From NCBI RefSeq assembly GCF_001708965.1, contig NZ_LVJW01000003.1:682001-746000 (forward strand): 64,000 bases of DNA, given 5' to 3'. Below are positions 1 through 9,746 of the stretch, one piece after another; positions within the stretch are counted from its first letter, which is position 1, and the number at the start of each line of letters is the position of its first letter. The notes beneath the pieces are model-generated. The model did no database searches and was not told the DNA's origin. It saw only the letters and a program-made list of their open reading frames with translations. The DNA comes from Candidatus Thiodiazotropha endoloripes. GTDB lineage: Bacteria; Pseudomonadota; Gammaproteobacteria; Chromatiales; Chromatiaceae. Position numbers and translations under genes: made by a program.

Positions 1-527
1 AGGTGCCCGGGGCCGATGAAATCGCGGTGGAGTTCTTCTCCCTGTCGAAAAGTTACAACATGCCGGGCTGGCGGGTCGGCTTCATGTCAGGAAATAAGAC
101 TCTGGTAGCCGCCCTGGCAAGGATCAAGTCCTATCTTGACTATGGAACCTTCACTCCGATTCAGGTTGCCGCCATTGCGGCGCTGGAAGGTCCCCAGGAT
201 GTGGTGAGGGAGATCTGCGGCATGTATCAAAGCCGTCGGGATGTGTTGTGCGACGGTCTGAACAATATCGGCTGGCATGTGGAAAAACCGAAAGCAACCA
301 TGTTTGTCTGGGCACCGATTCCTGAGCCCTACCGGGCCATGGGCTCCCTTGAATTTTCCAAGAAACTGTTGAGCGAAGCCAAGGTCGCTGTTTCACCGGG
401 TATCGGATTCGGTGAACATGGTGATGATCATGTCCGCTTTGGTTTGATTGAAAATGAACACAGAACCCGCCAGGCAGTGCGGGGTATTCGCGATATGTTC
501 CGTAAAGACGGACTGATCGAATCTTGA
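1..527 (+). CDS. alaC: PLP-dependent aminotransferase, AlaC type (3' part, 5' end outside window)
   Basis: This is the C-terminal part of a fold-type I aminotransferase of the alanine-synthesising AlaC/YfdZ group, which moves amino groups between glutamate and pyruvate in the cytoplasm. The PLP-binding lysine lies in the motif [15 protein letters not shown] near the left edge, and the late arginine motif [19 protein letters not shown] follows at the C-terminus. The reading frame is open to the window edge, so the start is missing. The gene ends 25 bp before hom, and this aminotransferase-hom-thrC order is common in gammaproteobacteria, which suggests one amino-acid operon. The exact substrate preference (alanine or a wider range) is inferred from the family. 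Confidence 0.85.
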   Translation, partial: VPGADEIAVEFFSLSKSYNMPGWRVGFMSGNKTLVAALARIKSYLDYGTFTPIQVAAIAALEGPQDVVREICGMYQSRRDVLCDGLNNIGWHVEKPKATMFVWAPIPEPYRAMGSLEFSKKLLSEAKVAVSPGIGFGEHGDDHVRFGLIENEHRTRQAVRGIRDMFRKDGLIES

Positions 528-552
528 GCAATCTATTGTAGGAGTAATTACT

Positions 553-1866
553 GTGAATCCAGTTAAAGTTGGTTTGTTGGGGCTTGGCACGGTTGGAGGC
601 GGTACGCTGAATGTCCTGACCCGCAATGCCGATGAGATTGCCCGTCGTGCTGGTCGCGGTATACAGATTACCCATGCAGCAGCCAAGGCCTATGATCCCA
701 GTAAATTGTCCGGCCTGGATAAGGTTGAGATCAGTGACGATGCCTTTGCGGTGGTGGACAATCCGGAAATCGAGATCATCATCGAATTGATCGGCGGCTA
801 TTCCCCCGCACGAGAATTGGTATTGAAAGCGATTGAAAACGGTAAACATGTGGTCACCGCGAATAAGGCGCTGATCGCCATGCATGGCAATGAAATCTTT
901 GCAGCGGCGCAGAAGCACGGGGTCATGGTGGCCTTCGAAGCCGCTGTGGCTGGTGGTATTCCGATAATCAAAGCGGTTCGTGAAGGGTTGGCGGCGAATC
1001 GTATCGAATGGATCGCCGGTATCATCAACGGCACAGGTAACTTCATTTTAACCGAGATGCGCGATAAGGGACGTGAGTTCTCCGACGTGCTCAAAGAGGC
1101 GCAAGCCCTGGGCTATGCGGAAGCGGATCCCACCTTCGATGTGGAAGGCATCGATGCAGCCCACAAGCTGACGATCCTGGGCTCAATCGCATTTGGCATT
1201 CCTTTGCAGTTTGAAAAAACCTATACCGAAGGCATTACCAAAATTGAACCCCAGGATGTGGAGTATGCCAACGATTTCGGCTACCGCATCAAACATCTTG
1301 GTGTCACCCGTATGACCGATAAGGGTATCGAGATGCGGGTCCATCCCACCATGATTCCCCACCGGCGCTTGATCGCCAATGTGGATGGGGTGATGAATGC
1401 GGTATTGGTCAACGGGGATGCCGTGGGGCCAACACTCTATTACGGCGCCGGGGCGGGATCCGAACCGACAGCATCTGCGGTGACAGCCGACGTGGTTGAT
1501 GTGGTGCGGGCACTGACCACCGACACAGAGAACCGGGTCCCCCATCTGGCATTTCAACCAGGAGAACTGGTCGATCTACCGATCCTGCCGATCGAAGAGG
1601 TCGAATCAGCCTATTACCTGAGAATGCAGGTTGAGGATAAACCGGGTGTGGTCGCCAGAATCGCAACCATCCTGGCGGATTCACAGATCAGCATTGAAGC
1701 GATTCATCAGAAAGAGCCCGCCGAAGGTGACAGTACCGTACCCCTGGTGATGATCACCCAGACCGTCGTGGAGAAACGCCTGAATGATGCGCTGGCTGCC
1801 ATTGAACAGCTGGAGAGCGTCTCAGGACAGATCATGCGGATCAGGATTGAGCGTCTCGATGGCTAG
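553..1866 (+). CDS. hom: Homoserine dehydrogenase
   Basis: This enzyme reduces aspartate semialdehyde to homoserine with NAD(P)H, the branch point to threonine and methionine. The 437-residue protein is a monofunctional, ACT-containing form. The N-terminal Rossmann motif GLLGLGTVGGGTLNVL is at residues 7-22, the catalytic domain includes ANKALIA near residue 103 and GIINGTGNFIL near 156, and the C-terminal ACT domain begins near residue 354 (YYLRMQVEDKPGVVARI) and probably senses threonine. The start is GTG at 553, preceded by GGAG at 541-544. It lies between the aminotransferase and thrC on the same strand. Confidence 0.96.
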   Translation: MNPVKVGLLGLGTVGGGTLNVLTRNADEIARRAGRGIQITHAAAKAYDPSKLSGLDKVEISDDAFAVVDNPEIEIIIELIGGYSPARELVLKAIENGKHVVTANKALIAMHGNEIFAAAQKHGVMVAFEAAVAGGIPIIKAVREGLAANRIEWIAGIINGTGNFILTEMRDKGREFSDVLKEAQALGYAEADPTFDVEGIDAAHKLTILGSIAFGIPLQFEKTYTEGITKIEPQDVEYANDFGYRIKHLGVTRMTDKGIEMRVHPTMIPHRRLIANVDGVMNAVLVNGDAVGPTLYYGAGAGSEPTASAVTADVVDVVRALTTDTENRVPHLAFQPGELVDLPILPIEEVESAYYLRMQVEDKPGVVARIATILADSQISIEAIHQKEPAEGDSTVPLVMITQTVVEKRLNDALAAIEQLESVSGQIMRIRIERLDG

Positions 1867-1900
1867 TTGCCGATCGATATAGCAGAAAGTTTCTGACAGG

Positions 1901-1926
1901 TGGGGCTGAGAAATTATCAGACCCCA
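1901..1926 (+). promoter_or_regulatory. Hairpin between hom and thrC
   Basis: TGGGGCTGA (1901-1909) pairs with TCAGACCCCA (1917-1926) with one bulged A, giving a 9-bp stem and a 7-nt loop. No T-run follows, so it is not a standard terminator. It may stabilise or process the hom-thrC transcript; no leader peptide was seen. Confidence 0.4.
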
Positions 1927-1962
1927 TAAGATAAAGATAAAGATTTTTGAGGATTAAATATC

Positions 1963-3105
1963 ATGTCATTCCGTCCCCGATACACTGGATTGATCGACCG
2001 CTACCGTGACCGACTGCCTGTACACGATGATACCCGGATCATCAGTCTGGGAGAGGGTAATACACCTCTGATACGTCTGCACAATATTCCCTCGCAACTG
2101 GGCAAGGATGTGGACATCTACGTAAAGTATGAAGGTCTGAATCCGACTGGTTCATTCAAGGACCGGGGCATGACCATGGCGGTCACCAAAGCAGTGGAAG
2201 AGGGCAGTAAAGCGATTATCTGCGCCTCCACCGGTAACACCTCCGCAGCTGCGGCGGCCTACGCGGCAAGAGCCGGAATCACCGCCTTCGTGCTGATTCC
2301 AGATGGCAAGATTGCCATGGGGAAGCTGGCTCAGGCGATGATGTACGGCGCCGTAACCATCCAGATCAAGGGTAACTTTGATGATGGTATGCAGCTGGTC
2401 AAGGATGTGGCTGATCACGCCCCGGTAACGATCGTTAACTCGATCAATCCCTATCGTCTGCAGGGGCAGAAGACCGCAGCCTTTGAGATTGTCGAGGAGC
2501 TGGGACACGCCCCCGATTTCCACTGTCTACCGGTGGGCAATGCAGGCAACATCACCGCTCACTGGATAGGCTACTGTGAGTACAGTTGCACCAGTGGAGA
2601 GAAAGTGACGGATGCCTGTGCCTATTGTGGTGGTCAGTGTAAATTTGCCGGTGGTGCAATCACCGGTAAACGACCAAAAATGGTCGGTTATCAGGCCTCG
2701 GGTTCCGCTCCATTCATGCGAGGTGGACCGGTTAAAGATCCCGAAACCGTCGCAACGGCGATCCGTATCGGTAATCCACAGTCCTGGAATCAGGCCTGGA
2801 AAGTCCAGCAGGAGTCTGGTGGCTGGTTTGACGAGTGCAGCGATGAGGAGATTCTGGCGGCACAGAAGCTGTTGGCGGGGCATGAAGGGGTATTTTGTGA
2901 GCCCGCTTCGGCCACTTCACTGGCTGGTGCTATGCGCGATATCAAATCCGGCAAGATCCCTGAAGGTTCCAGCATTGTCTGTACGCTTACCGGTAATGGC
3001 TTAAAGGATCCGGACACAGCGATTCAGCAATCAACCTCACCGGTGATCACCATTGATGCCGAGCTGGAAGCGGTAAAACACTCGATCCTGGACAACATGG
3101 TCTGA
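1963..3105 (+). CDS. thrC: Threonine synthase
   Basis: This PLP enzyme converts O-phosphohomoserine to threonine in the cytoplasm. It has 380 residues; the PLP lysine is Lys66 in [12 protein letters not shown], and the cofactor-binding loops [17 protein letters not shown] (residues 88-104) and [13 protein letters not shown] (189-201) are intact. Between residues 205 and 226 there is a cysteine-rich segment with Cys205, 209, 219, 222 and 226, located where short enzymes run from the YKEY-like helix into the [10 protein letters not shown] strand. It could be a metal-binding loop. The ATG at 1963 has GAGG about 10 bases upstream. It follows hom by 96 bp. Confidence 0.95.
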   Translation: MSFRPRYTGLIDRYRDRLPVHDDTRIISLGEGNTPLIRLHNIPSQLGKDVDIYVKYEGLNPTGSFKDRGMTMAVTKAVEEGSKAIICASTGNTSAAAAAYAARAGITAFVLIPDGKIAMGKLAQAMMYGAVTIQIKGNFDDGMQLVKDVADHAPVTIVNSINPYRLQGQKTAAFEIVEELGHAPDFHCLPVGNAGNITAHWIGYCEYSCTSGEKVTDACAYCGGQCKFAGGAITGKRPKMVGYQASGSAPFMRGGPVKDPETVATAIRIGNPQSWNQAWKVQQESGGWFDECSDEEILAAQKLLAGHEGVFCEPASATSLAGAMRDIKSGKIPEGSSIVCTLTGNGLKDPDTAIQQSTSPVITIDAELEAVKHSILDNMV

Positions 3106-3144
3106 TGACCAGGTAATCCTCCTTGTTGAACGGATGCTGCGAAT

Positions 3145-4182
3145 ATGGGGAGACAGATCGACCTGTTGTTGCCCGGCCTGCATTGGGATACGGCGCTAAA
3201 ACAGCTCAATGATCAGGAATATCGGCCGAAAAACCTGGAGAGGGTGCTTGGTAAGGCAAAAATAGTCGCCGAACCTGGCACGGATTTGACCACAACTCTG
3301 TTCAGTCTGTTTGGGGTTGGTGTGGTTGCCGATCGTGATCTTCCTTCCGGCGCCGTCACCGCATTTACACCTGATCGGCAATCAGACGGGGATTGTTGGG
3401 CTTTGGCAACCCCTGTCCATCTGCTGGCGGATCGAGACAGGCTGATTTTGATCAGATTGGCTCCCCAGTCCATCGAGAGTGATTATGCCCAGCGGCTGAT
3501 CAGTCGATTCAATTCCCATTTTGAAACAGAGGGGCTGTCACTGGTAGAGGTAGCTCAGGGGCAGTGGTGTATGAAGCTGAGCACACTGCCGGATATGACA
3601 ACATCCGATATAGAGTCGGTTGCGGGACGGCATATTGAAACCTTCATGCCGTCAGGTCGTGATAGCGCATCTTGGCGGGGGCTTCTGAATGAAATACAGA
3701 TGCTGTTTTATCAGGAGGAGATGAACCAGCAAAGGATGCTTCAGGGAGACTCCTATGTGAATGGGATTTGGTTGTCCGGATTTGGTGTTTGCCCTGAGAT
3801 TGATAACAGATATCGCGCCTTGTTCGGTTCGCACCCACTGCTCTCCGGGCTGGCCCGATTGAGCAAATTGCCGGTCAGTGATCCACCCAGCGATATTGCA
3901 GAAGCAACGGCGGAAGATGGCAATATTGCGATTCTTTTCACTGACCTCCTCGAAGCTGAGCTCAATGCCGACACTGGCGCTTGGGTAAAAGCATTGAGCG
4001 AGACTGAGCAAAAGCTGTGCGACTTACTGGAAGTTGTTGATTCAGCTGAGGATAAGCTCAGTATCTATACTTGCAAGGGATATCGATTTGAGGTGCGGAA
4101 GCGAGGCTCGATTGTGAACCTCTTTAAAGGCAATAAATCGCTATTTCAAATACTAGGGCTTGTTAATAGTGATCGGAAGTGA
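3145..4182 (+). CDS. RpfE/COG4255-family protein, annotated elsewhere as phosphoglycerate-mutase-like
   Basis: A 345-residue cytoplasmic protein of unknown biochemical role. The segment ATPVHLLADRDRLILIRL near residue 92 resembles the PVHL.ADRDRL signature of the RpfE/COG4255 family, which often lies beside thrC and is frequently labelled cofactor-independent phosphoglycerate mutase. I see no clear phosphoglycerate mutase metal-binding motifs, so an enzymatic role is not supported from sequence. There is no signal peptide or membrane segment. It lies 39 bp after thrC on the same strand and probably belongs to that transcription unit. Confidence 0.6.
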   Translation: MGRQIDLLLPGLHWDTALKQLNDQEYRPKNLERVLGKAKIVAEPGTDLTTTLFSLFGVGVVADRDLPSGAVTAFTPDRQSDGDCWALATPVHLLADRDRLILIRLAPQSIESDYAQRLISRFNSHFETEGLSLVEVAQGQWCMKLSTLPDMTTSDIESVAGRHIETFMPSGRDSASWRGLLNEIQMLFYQEEMNQQRMLQGDSYVNGIWLSGFGVCPEIDNRYRALFGSHPLLSGLARLSKLPVSDPPSDIAEATAEDGNIAILFTDLLEAELNADTGAWVKALSETEQKLCDLLEVVDSAEDKLSIYTCKGYRFEVRKRGSIVNLFKGNKSLFQILGLVNSDRK

Positions 4183-4294
4183 TGTTGTTGAAGGCATAGC
4201 GAATTGAAAATATCAATCTGCACTCAACCAGGGCAGATCACTTTCAGTGATTTGTAATCAGTGGTCGTTGTGGACAGCTGACAGAGACACCAAG

Positions 4295-5842
4295 ATGGCG
4301 GAACGAATGACTTTGAAAGAGTTATCCCCAGATCAACTGTTTAGCGGAGTGGTTCTGCTTGCTTGTGTGTTGATCTTGACCCTGGTGTATGGGCAGACTT
4401 CAATCGGCTTTTACCGTTTATGGGTTGCTGAAAACAGCCTGCAATCCCATGGATTGCTGCTGCTACCCCTATCGTATTACCTGCTGGCCAGAGAGTGGTA
4501 TTCACGCCGGCATGAGTTGCAAATAAGTTTCAGGCCGATTTTACTCCTGCTGCTAGTTATCCTTTCAGTGATCTGGCTGCTGTCTGAGATCGCTCAGATA
4601 CAGGTTGGATCCCAGATGGTGCTGATCATGATACTGAGTGTCAGTGTGATGGCGCTGTTTGGCATCAAGCATACAGCCAGGATGGTTTTGCCAATCCTGG
4701 TCTTGATCAGTGCAACCTCAGTTTGGTCTGTACTTTCACAGCCATTACAGGTGCCGACGGCTGTATTTGTTAACCAAATGTTGCACTTTACCGGTTATGC
4801 CTCGTTTCAAGAGTCCTATTTTATTACCATCCCGGAAGGAGTTTTTGAAGTGGGGGATACCTGTAGTGGACTGAGGTATCAGATCGCCGCAATAACCCTT
4901 GCAATTATCTACTCATTCTTTTCCCACTATTCAATCCGACACGCAGTGATCTATATGTTGCTGGCGTCAGGCGTTGCTTTTATCTCAAATAGTATTCGTA
5001 TCTACATTGTGGTGCTTTCAGGGCACTACACAAATATGACACACAGTCTGCTGAATGATCATATCTGGCTTGGTTGGGTCGTGTTTGTAATCTGCTATGC
5101 AGCTTTTATGTACGCCACAGTGAGTTATGAGAAGAGACTCAAGGGAGAACAGAAACAGCCTGTGATAGAGACTGGTAAGGTCCCTGTAACAAAGTTTTCC
5201 TACAGCAAAACAATCTTGATTGCAAGTGTGTTATTGATATCCGCCAGTGCCGGTCCGATATATAGTGTAATTGCCATGAATGGCGATGGAATGCGCGGAA
5301 GTTACGATTTTGATTTCAGCTTCGGTGAAATAAATCTCACTGAGGTGACCGCAGATGAAAGATGGAATCCAGCCTGGGTAAATGCGGATTTTGAAAAACG
5401 GACCGCATACCAGGTAGCCGGTATCAATGCAGAGTTGTATACCGCCTACTACGCTACACAGGAGCAAGGAAAAGAAGCGGTCAATGATCTTAATCAGGCA
5501 TATAATAGTGAGGAGTGGGTCAGCAGTGATCGCGTTATTCTGGATATCAATCTTTCAGCAGGGCGTACCATCTCGGTATCGGAAGAGACGATCGTTGATA
5601 GTAAGAGAAATGAACGCATTATATGGCAATGGTATTACATAGGAGGAGAGATCTCATCGAGCAGGCTGCAAAGCAAACTGTACGGTATCCTTGGTGCACT
5701 GAAAGGCCGTCATGATGCGGCTGTGGTAGTGATCTCTACAGATAAAACAGGTGATGGTACATTGGAACGTGAAAGTATGATGAAATTCACCGATTTGGTC
5801 ATCAACAAAATTGAGCAACACTATTCAGCACAAAAGAACTGA
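4295..5842 (+). CDS. xrtA: Exosortase A fused to EpsI domain
   Basis: Exosortases are polytopic membrane transpeptidases that process proteins carrying a C-terminal PEP-CTERM signal, usually in bacteria that make an exopolysaccharide. The first 290 or so residues hold about eight hydrophobic segments with Cys190 and Arg194 in GDTCSGLRYQIAAI, Arg235 in FISNSIRIYIVV and His256 in NDHIWLGW. After a linker and a further membrane segment (about residues 305-325), the C-terminal 200 residues form a soluble EpsI-like domain facing the periplasm. The ATG at 4295 is preferred; an upstream GTG at 4247 and an ATG at 4307 are alternatives, the latter having the better ribosome site (GGCGGA). It heads a seven-gene cluster. 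Confidence 0.9.
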   Translation: MAERMTLKELSPDQLFSGVVLLACVLILTLVYGQTSIGFYRLWVAENSLQSHGLLLLPLSYYLLAREWYSRRHELQISFRPILLLLLVILSVIWLLSEIAQIQVGSQMVLIMILSVSVMALFGIKHTARMVLPILVLISATSVWSVLSQPLQVPTAVFVNQMLHFTGYASFQESYFITIPEGVFEVGDTCSGLRYQIAAITLAIIYSFFSHYSIRHAVIYMLLASGVAFISNSIRIYIVVLSGHYTNMTHSLLNDHIWLGWVVFVICYAAFMYATVSYEKRLKGEQKQPVIETGKVPVTKFSYSKTILIASVLLISASAGPIYSVIAMNGDGMRGSYDFDFSFGEINLTEVTADERWNPAWVNADFEKRTAYQVAGINAELYTAYYATQEQGKEAVNDLNQAYNSEEWVSSDRVILDINLSAGRTISVSEETIVDSKRNERIIWQWYYIGGEISSSRLQSKLYGILGALKGRHDAAVVVISTDKTGDGTLERESMMKFTDLVINKIEQHYSAQKN

Positions 5843-5894
5843 GATCTCACCCTTAACAGTTATTGAAACTCATTATATATAACAATCAAAATAC

Positions 5895-6758
5895 ATGACT
5901 TCGCAAAACAGACAAATTAATGCCATAACCGTTGATGTTGAGGACTACTATCAGGTGTCGGCATTTAACAAACAGATAACTAAAGCTGAATGGGAAAGCT
6001 ATGAGTCACGTGTCTATGACAATACACACAGGATTTTGAAGATATTTGATGACAGTAATATTAAAGGCACGTTCTTTGTATTGGGTTGGGTGGCTGAACG
6101 AAACAAAAAGTTGATTAACGAAATTTCTGAACTTGGACACGAAGTGGCCTGCCATGGATATAGCCATGACTTGGTTTATAACCAAACACCTGAAACATTC
6201 CTTGAGGAGACCAAGCAATCCAAGGCAATTATTGAAGATATCATTGGCAGACCGATTAAAGGTTATCGCGCCGCCAGTTATTCCATTACAGAAAAATCCC
6301 TTTGGGCACTGGATATTCTCACGGAATGTGGTTTTTCCTATGACTCAAGCATATTTCCCATCATGCATGATCGGTATGGTATCCCAGGTGCGAAGACCAT
6401 GCCTCACCGATTAAAAACAGAAAAAGGTAATGAGATTATCGAGTTTCCTCTCTCGACTGTGGGAGTAGCCAAGCGTCGCTTACCGGTTAGTGGCGGGGGG
6501 TATTTCAGGCTGTTTCCCTATTGGCTGTCCAAGGCAGGGCTAAATCGTGTCAACCGGAATGATCAGATGCCATTTATTTTCTACATGCACCCATGGGAAA
6601 TCGACGAAGGGCAGCCAAAGATCAAATCGAGCAGGCTCTCAGAGTTCAGGCACTATAACAATATTGATAAATTTGAAAGCAGATTGTTGAAACTGATTAG
6701 GGATTTTGAGTTTTCGACTGTTTCAGATGTGCTGCAGCGTTTGAATTTTGAAGTATGA
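5895..6758 (+). CDS. XrtA-system polysaccharide deacetylase (NodB domain plus DUF3473)
   Basis: A 287-residue carbohydrate esterase family 4-like protein, predicted to remove N-acetyl groups from the exopolysaccharide or its precursors. The NodB metal-site motifs are present: DVEDYY at residues 14-19 and CHGYSHD near 92, followed by RAASYSIT near 130. The C-terminal FYMHPWEID motif near 230 marks the DUF3473 extension characteristic of the deacetylases found in PEP-CTERM/exosortase loci. No signal peptide is visible, so it may act on the cytoplasmic side. It lies 52 bp after xrtA and its stop overlaps the next start (ATGA). Confidence 0.9.
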   Translation: MTSQNRQINAITVDVEDYYQVSAFNKQITKAEWESYESRVYDNTHRILKIFDDSNIKGTFFVLGWVAERNKKLINEISELGHEVACHGYSHDLVYNQTPETFLEETKQSKAIIEDIIGRPIKGYRAASYSITEKSLWALDILTECGFSYDSSIFPIMHDRYGIPGAKTMPHRLKTEKGNEIIEFPLSTVGVAKRRLPVSGGGYFRLFPYWLSKAGLNRVNRNDQMPFIFYMHPWEIDEGQPKIKSSRLSEFRHYNNIDKFESRLLKLIRDFEFSTVSDVLQRLNFEV

Positions 6759-7387
6759 GTGACAGTATGACTGAAAATGATATGCTGAAATCACTTTTAG
6801 TTCGTATTGTTCGCTCGATTAAAAGACGTATACGTCACCAAAAACTGTTACGGGTAGTGCGGGAAAAAAGCGAATCCGCAATCAATTCTGCCCAGAAAAC
6901 AGATCATATCCTGGTGCTCTGTTATGGGAATATTTATCGGAGCCCGTTAGTTGAATACCTACTTAAAAAATCACTTTCGAATACAGATATAGAGATCAGG
7001 TCTGCCGGCTTTCACGATAGAACTGGGCGAAGTTGTGCAGAAGAGTATCTGAAGCTACTGGCCGAACGGGGATATGACCTGGCAGCACATCGATCCAGCA
7101 GGATTTCACAGGATGATGTTAATTGGGCTGATCTCATCGTAATCATGGATCGAAAGAACTGGGATCTGCTCAGTTCAATGGATCAGCAAGCATTGGCTAA
7201 AACTATCTGGATTGGTGCGTACTCACCCAACCTCTCAGTGGAAGTAATCGATCCCTATAATCAGGGGAATGAGAAGACTCGTCAGGTTATCTCTCAGCTA
7301 GAGCAATCAGTGGTTGATATCGCGGCAAAAGTGATAGAGAAGAATCAGAAAAAAAGCGGCGAAATGGATAAGGGTGGCTCAGAGTGA
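6755..7387 (+). CDS. Low-molecular-weight protein tyrosine phosphatase
   Basis: A Wzb/Etp-like phosphatase predicted to dephosphorylate a tyrosine kinase that controls polysaccharide chain length. The active-site loop LCYGNIYRSP (Cys at about residue 55, C-x5-R-S) and the general-acid loop VIDPYNQG near residue 168 are both present. A basic N-terminal extension of about 45 residues precedes the domain, and the protein has 210 residues against about 150 for typical Wzb. It overlaps its neighbours by 4 bp on both sides, so translation is probably coupled. No cognate kinase (Wzc type) is in the window, which is unusual for an exopolysaccharide cluster. Confidence 0.88.
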   Translation: MSDSMTENDMLKSLLVRIVRSIKRRIRHQKLLRVVREKSESAINSAQKTDHILVLCYGNIYRSPLVEYLLKKSLSNTDIEIRSAGFHDRTGRSCAEEYLKLLAERGYDLAAHRSSRISQDDVNWADLIVIMDRKNWDLLSSMDQQALAKTIWIGAYSPNLSVEVIDPYNQGNEKTRQVISQLEQSVVDIAAKVIEKNQKKSGEMDKGGSE

Positions 7388-8301
7388 ATGCCAAACACAG
7401 CATATACATCCTGACTGCCGTAGTCCTCACAGTTGTACTACTTGAGATCGGTCTTCGAGCATTTGAAAACCGTCTTTCAGGTAATCTGAATCATATCAAT
7501 CAGATACCGGACATTGCCGCAGAATATGAGCAGCACCAAGGCACCAATATTCTGTTTCTTGGGAATTCCCTGATTAACGAGGCAGTCGACATCAGCCAAC
7601 TGAATAGGCAGTTATCTGATGATTATCTGGTAAAGAAAATTACACCGGATGGTACCTCGCTATGGGATTGGAATATGATTTTGAGAAATAATCTTATTAC
7701 ACCTGATATGCAGCTGGATTATCTGGTGATCGGATTTGCCTGGGGATTGCTGAATGATGATTATCGACCTAATCCCAGTCGACTGGGCGGATACTTCTCT
7801 GGGCTTGGTGATGGACTGCTGCTGTTTGGTTATGGAATGAGTGATTTTGCTGAGTTATCTGAGTTTATTATTGGTTGGGCATCAAAATTATTCGTCAACA
7901 GAGAAGCGGTCAGAAATAAAATACTTAATAATTTGGTACCTAACTATGAAACGTTTGTTCAGGTACAGAACCAGGCTGGTGCACCTGATCAGGCCGTCCA
8001 TCAGACTCAAGCGGATGGGACTCTACCTGATTACAGGATGTTGAATGATTTGATCGACCAGCTGGATGAGCAGGGAATCAAACTGGTTATGATTGCCATG
8101 CCTATTGAGGGGGCATATTCAGTCAATGAAAAGTTGAAAGAAACGCTGCAAAAGAGGGCCTATCTCTATAAAGACTATAGGGATAATTTCAGATCGTTCG
8201 GTGCACTCTACAAAGATGGTGTCCATTTTAATGAGAAGGGTCGTGAGCAATTCACCACCACTCTGGGCAAGCTGATTAGTCAGGAATTGAGTGGGCAGTA
8301 G
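7384..8301 (+). CDS. Membrane-anchored SGNH-type protein, probable acyl-transfer partner
   Basis: A 305-residue protein with one N-terminal membrane anchor (about residues 7-24) and a periplasmic SGNH/GDSL-like domain. The serine block is ILFLGNSLINEA near residue 57, and the late block YKDGVHFNEKG near residue 280 supplies the Asp and His of the family. Such proteins (AlgJ/AlgX, DltD types) work with an MBOAT protein to O-acylate a polysaccharide, and the next gene is exactly an MBOAT protein. It overlaps the phosphatase gene by 4 bp and ends 3 bp before the MBOAT gene. Substrate unknown; acetylation of the exported polysaccharide is the inference. Confidence 0.75.
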   Translation: MNAKHSIYILTAVVLTVVLLEIGLRAFENRLSGNLNHINQIPDIAAEYEQHQGTNILFLGNSLINEAVDISQLNRQLSDDYLVKKITPDGTSLWDWNMILRNNLITPDMQLDYLVIGFAWGLLNDDYRPNPSRLGGYFSGLGDGLLLFGYGMSDFAELSEFIIGWASKLFVNREAVRNKILNNLVPNYETFVQVQNQAGAPDQAVHQTQADGTLPDYRMLNDLIDQLDEQGIKLVMIAMPIEGAYSVNEKLKETLQKRAYLYKDYRDNFRSFGALYKDGVHFNEKGREQFTTTLGKLISQELSGQ

Positions 8302-8304
8302 AGA

Positions 8305-9726
8305 ATGTTATTCAACAGTTACATATTCTGGGCCTTTTTTGCAGTTGTCATTCTGCTCTATTTTCAGCTGCCCCATAAATATCAAAACCGAATGTTGCTG
8401 GTGGCCAGTTATATTTTCTATGGCTATTGGGATTATCGGTTTCTGTCACTGATCTTTATATCTACAGTCGTTGATTACTTCGTTGCACTGAATATCGCAA
8501 AGCAGGATGACGCCAAACTCAGGAAGCATCTGTTGCTGTTATCGGTTTTCACCAACCTGGGCTTTTTGGGATTCTTTAAGTATTACAACTTCTTTTCCAA
8601 TGAATTCGCTGCGATGCTTGGCACAATCGGCGTCGATGTCAGTTTGCCTGTGTTGAATATTATTCTGCCTGTCGGTATTTCGTTCTATACGTTTCAAACA
8701 CTCAGCTACACAATTGACACCTATAGAAACAAAGTACAACCAACGGATAAGTTTCTCGACTTCGCTCTGTATGTATCCTTTTTTCCTCAATTGGTTGCCG
8801 GGCCAATTGAGAGAGCCAGTCATCTGTTACCACAGATTCTAAAGGTACGTAAGCTCGATGCGCCAGCATTTTCAGAAGGCCTCTTTCTGGTGATTTCTGG
8901 ATTGTTTAAAAAAGTCGTCATCGCAGACAATATGGCGCCAATAGTCAATACGATATTTTCTAAACCTGTCAATGAATTGACAGGCTTTGAGGTGCTGGTT
9001 GGTTTATACGCCTTTGCATTTCAAATTTATGGCGATTTTTCCGGCTATTCATCAATTGCAAAAGGTGTCGCAAGATGGATGGGATTTGACTTGATGTGGA
9101 ATTTCAGGAATCCCTATTTTTCAACATCCCCGAGTGAGTTCTGGTCCCGTTGGCATATCAGTCTCTCAACCTGGATCAGGGATTATATCTATATACCTTT
9201 GGGTGGTGGAAGGTTGGGAAATTTTCTGACCTTTCGTAACCTTGTGCTTACCATGTTTTTAGGTGGTCTCTGGCATGGTGCGGGCTGGACATTCATCGTA
9301 TGGGGGCTGTTTCACGGAGCCATACTGGTTGTCTACCATGCTATCGAAGCAGCCAAAGGAAAGGATTATTTTACTCAACCAACGTCACTTGGTCGACATA
9401 TACTGTTCGTTTTTATCCTATTTCATCTGACCTGCATCAGTTGGTTACTATTCAGGGCAGAGTCAATGCAGCAGGTGGTGGATATGATCTATTTGCTTGC
9501 GACAGACTATCGGGTTACAGATTATTCGATCTATGTGCTAGGCAATATCCTGTTCTTTGTCGTACCGCTGATGTTTTTTGAATACATAACTGAAAGAAAG
9601 AATGATCTTCTTTACCTGGTAAGTGCGAATCCAGTCGTACAGTATCTCTCTTATCTCTACATGGTGCTGATGTTACTGTTTTTTGTTCCACTGCAGAAAC
9701 AGGTCTTCATCTACTTCCAGTTCTGA
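8305..9726 (+). CDS. MBOAT-family membrane O-acyltransferase (AlgI/DltB type)
   Basis: A 473-residue polytopic inner-membrane protein with about ten to twelve hydrophobic segments. The family block with the catalytic histidine is LGGLWHGAGWTFIVWGLFHG near residue 320, preceded by the EFWSRWHISLSTWIRDYIY block near 280. By analogy with AlgI and DltB it moves acyl groups, probably acetyl, from cytoplasmic donors to the SGNH partner encoded directly upstream. Its tight coupling to the SGNH gene inside the exosortase cluster indicates that the polysaccharide made with this system is O-acylated. Confidence 0.92.
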   Translation: MLFNSYIFWAFFAVVILLYFQLPHKYQNRMLLVASYIFYGYWDYRFLSLIFISTVVDYFVALNIAKQDDAKLRKHLLLLSVFTNLGFLGFFKYYNFFSNEFAAMLGTIGVDVSLPVLNIILPVGISFYTFQTLSYTIDTYRNKVQPTDKFLDFALYVSFFPQLVAGPIERASHLLPQILKVRKLDAPAFSEGLFLVISGLFKKVVIADNMAPIVNTIFSKPVNELTGFEVLVGLYAFAFQIYGDFSGYSSIAKGVARWMGFDLMWNFRNPYFSTSPSEFWSRWHISLSTWIRDYIYIPLGGGRLGNFLTFRNLVLTMFLGGLWHGAGWTFIVWGLFHGAILVVYHAIEAAKGKDYFTQPTSLGRHILFVFILFHLTCISWLLFRAESMQQVVDMIYLLATDYRVTDYSIYVLGNILFFVVPLMFFEYITERKNDLLYLVSANPVVQYLSYLYMVLMLLFFVPLQKQVFIYFQF

Positions 9727-9746
9727 GAACATGAATCAAGTTATAA

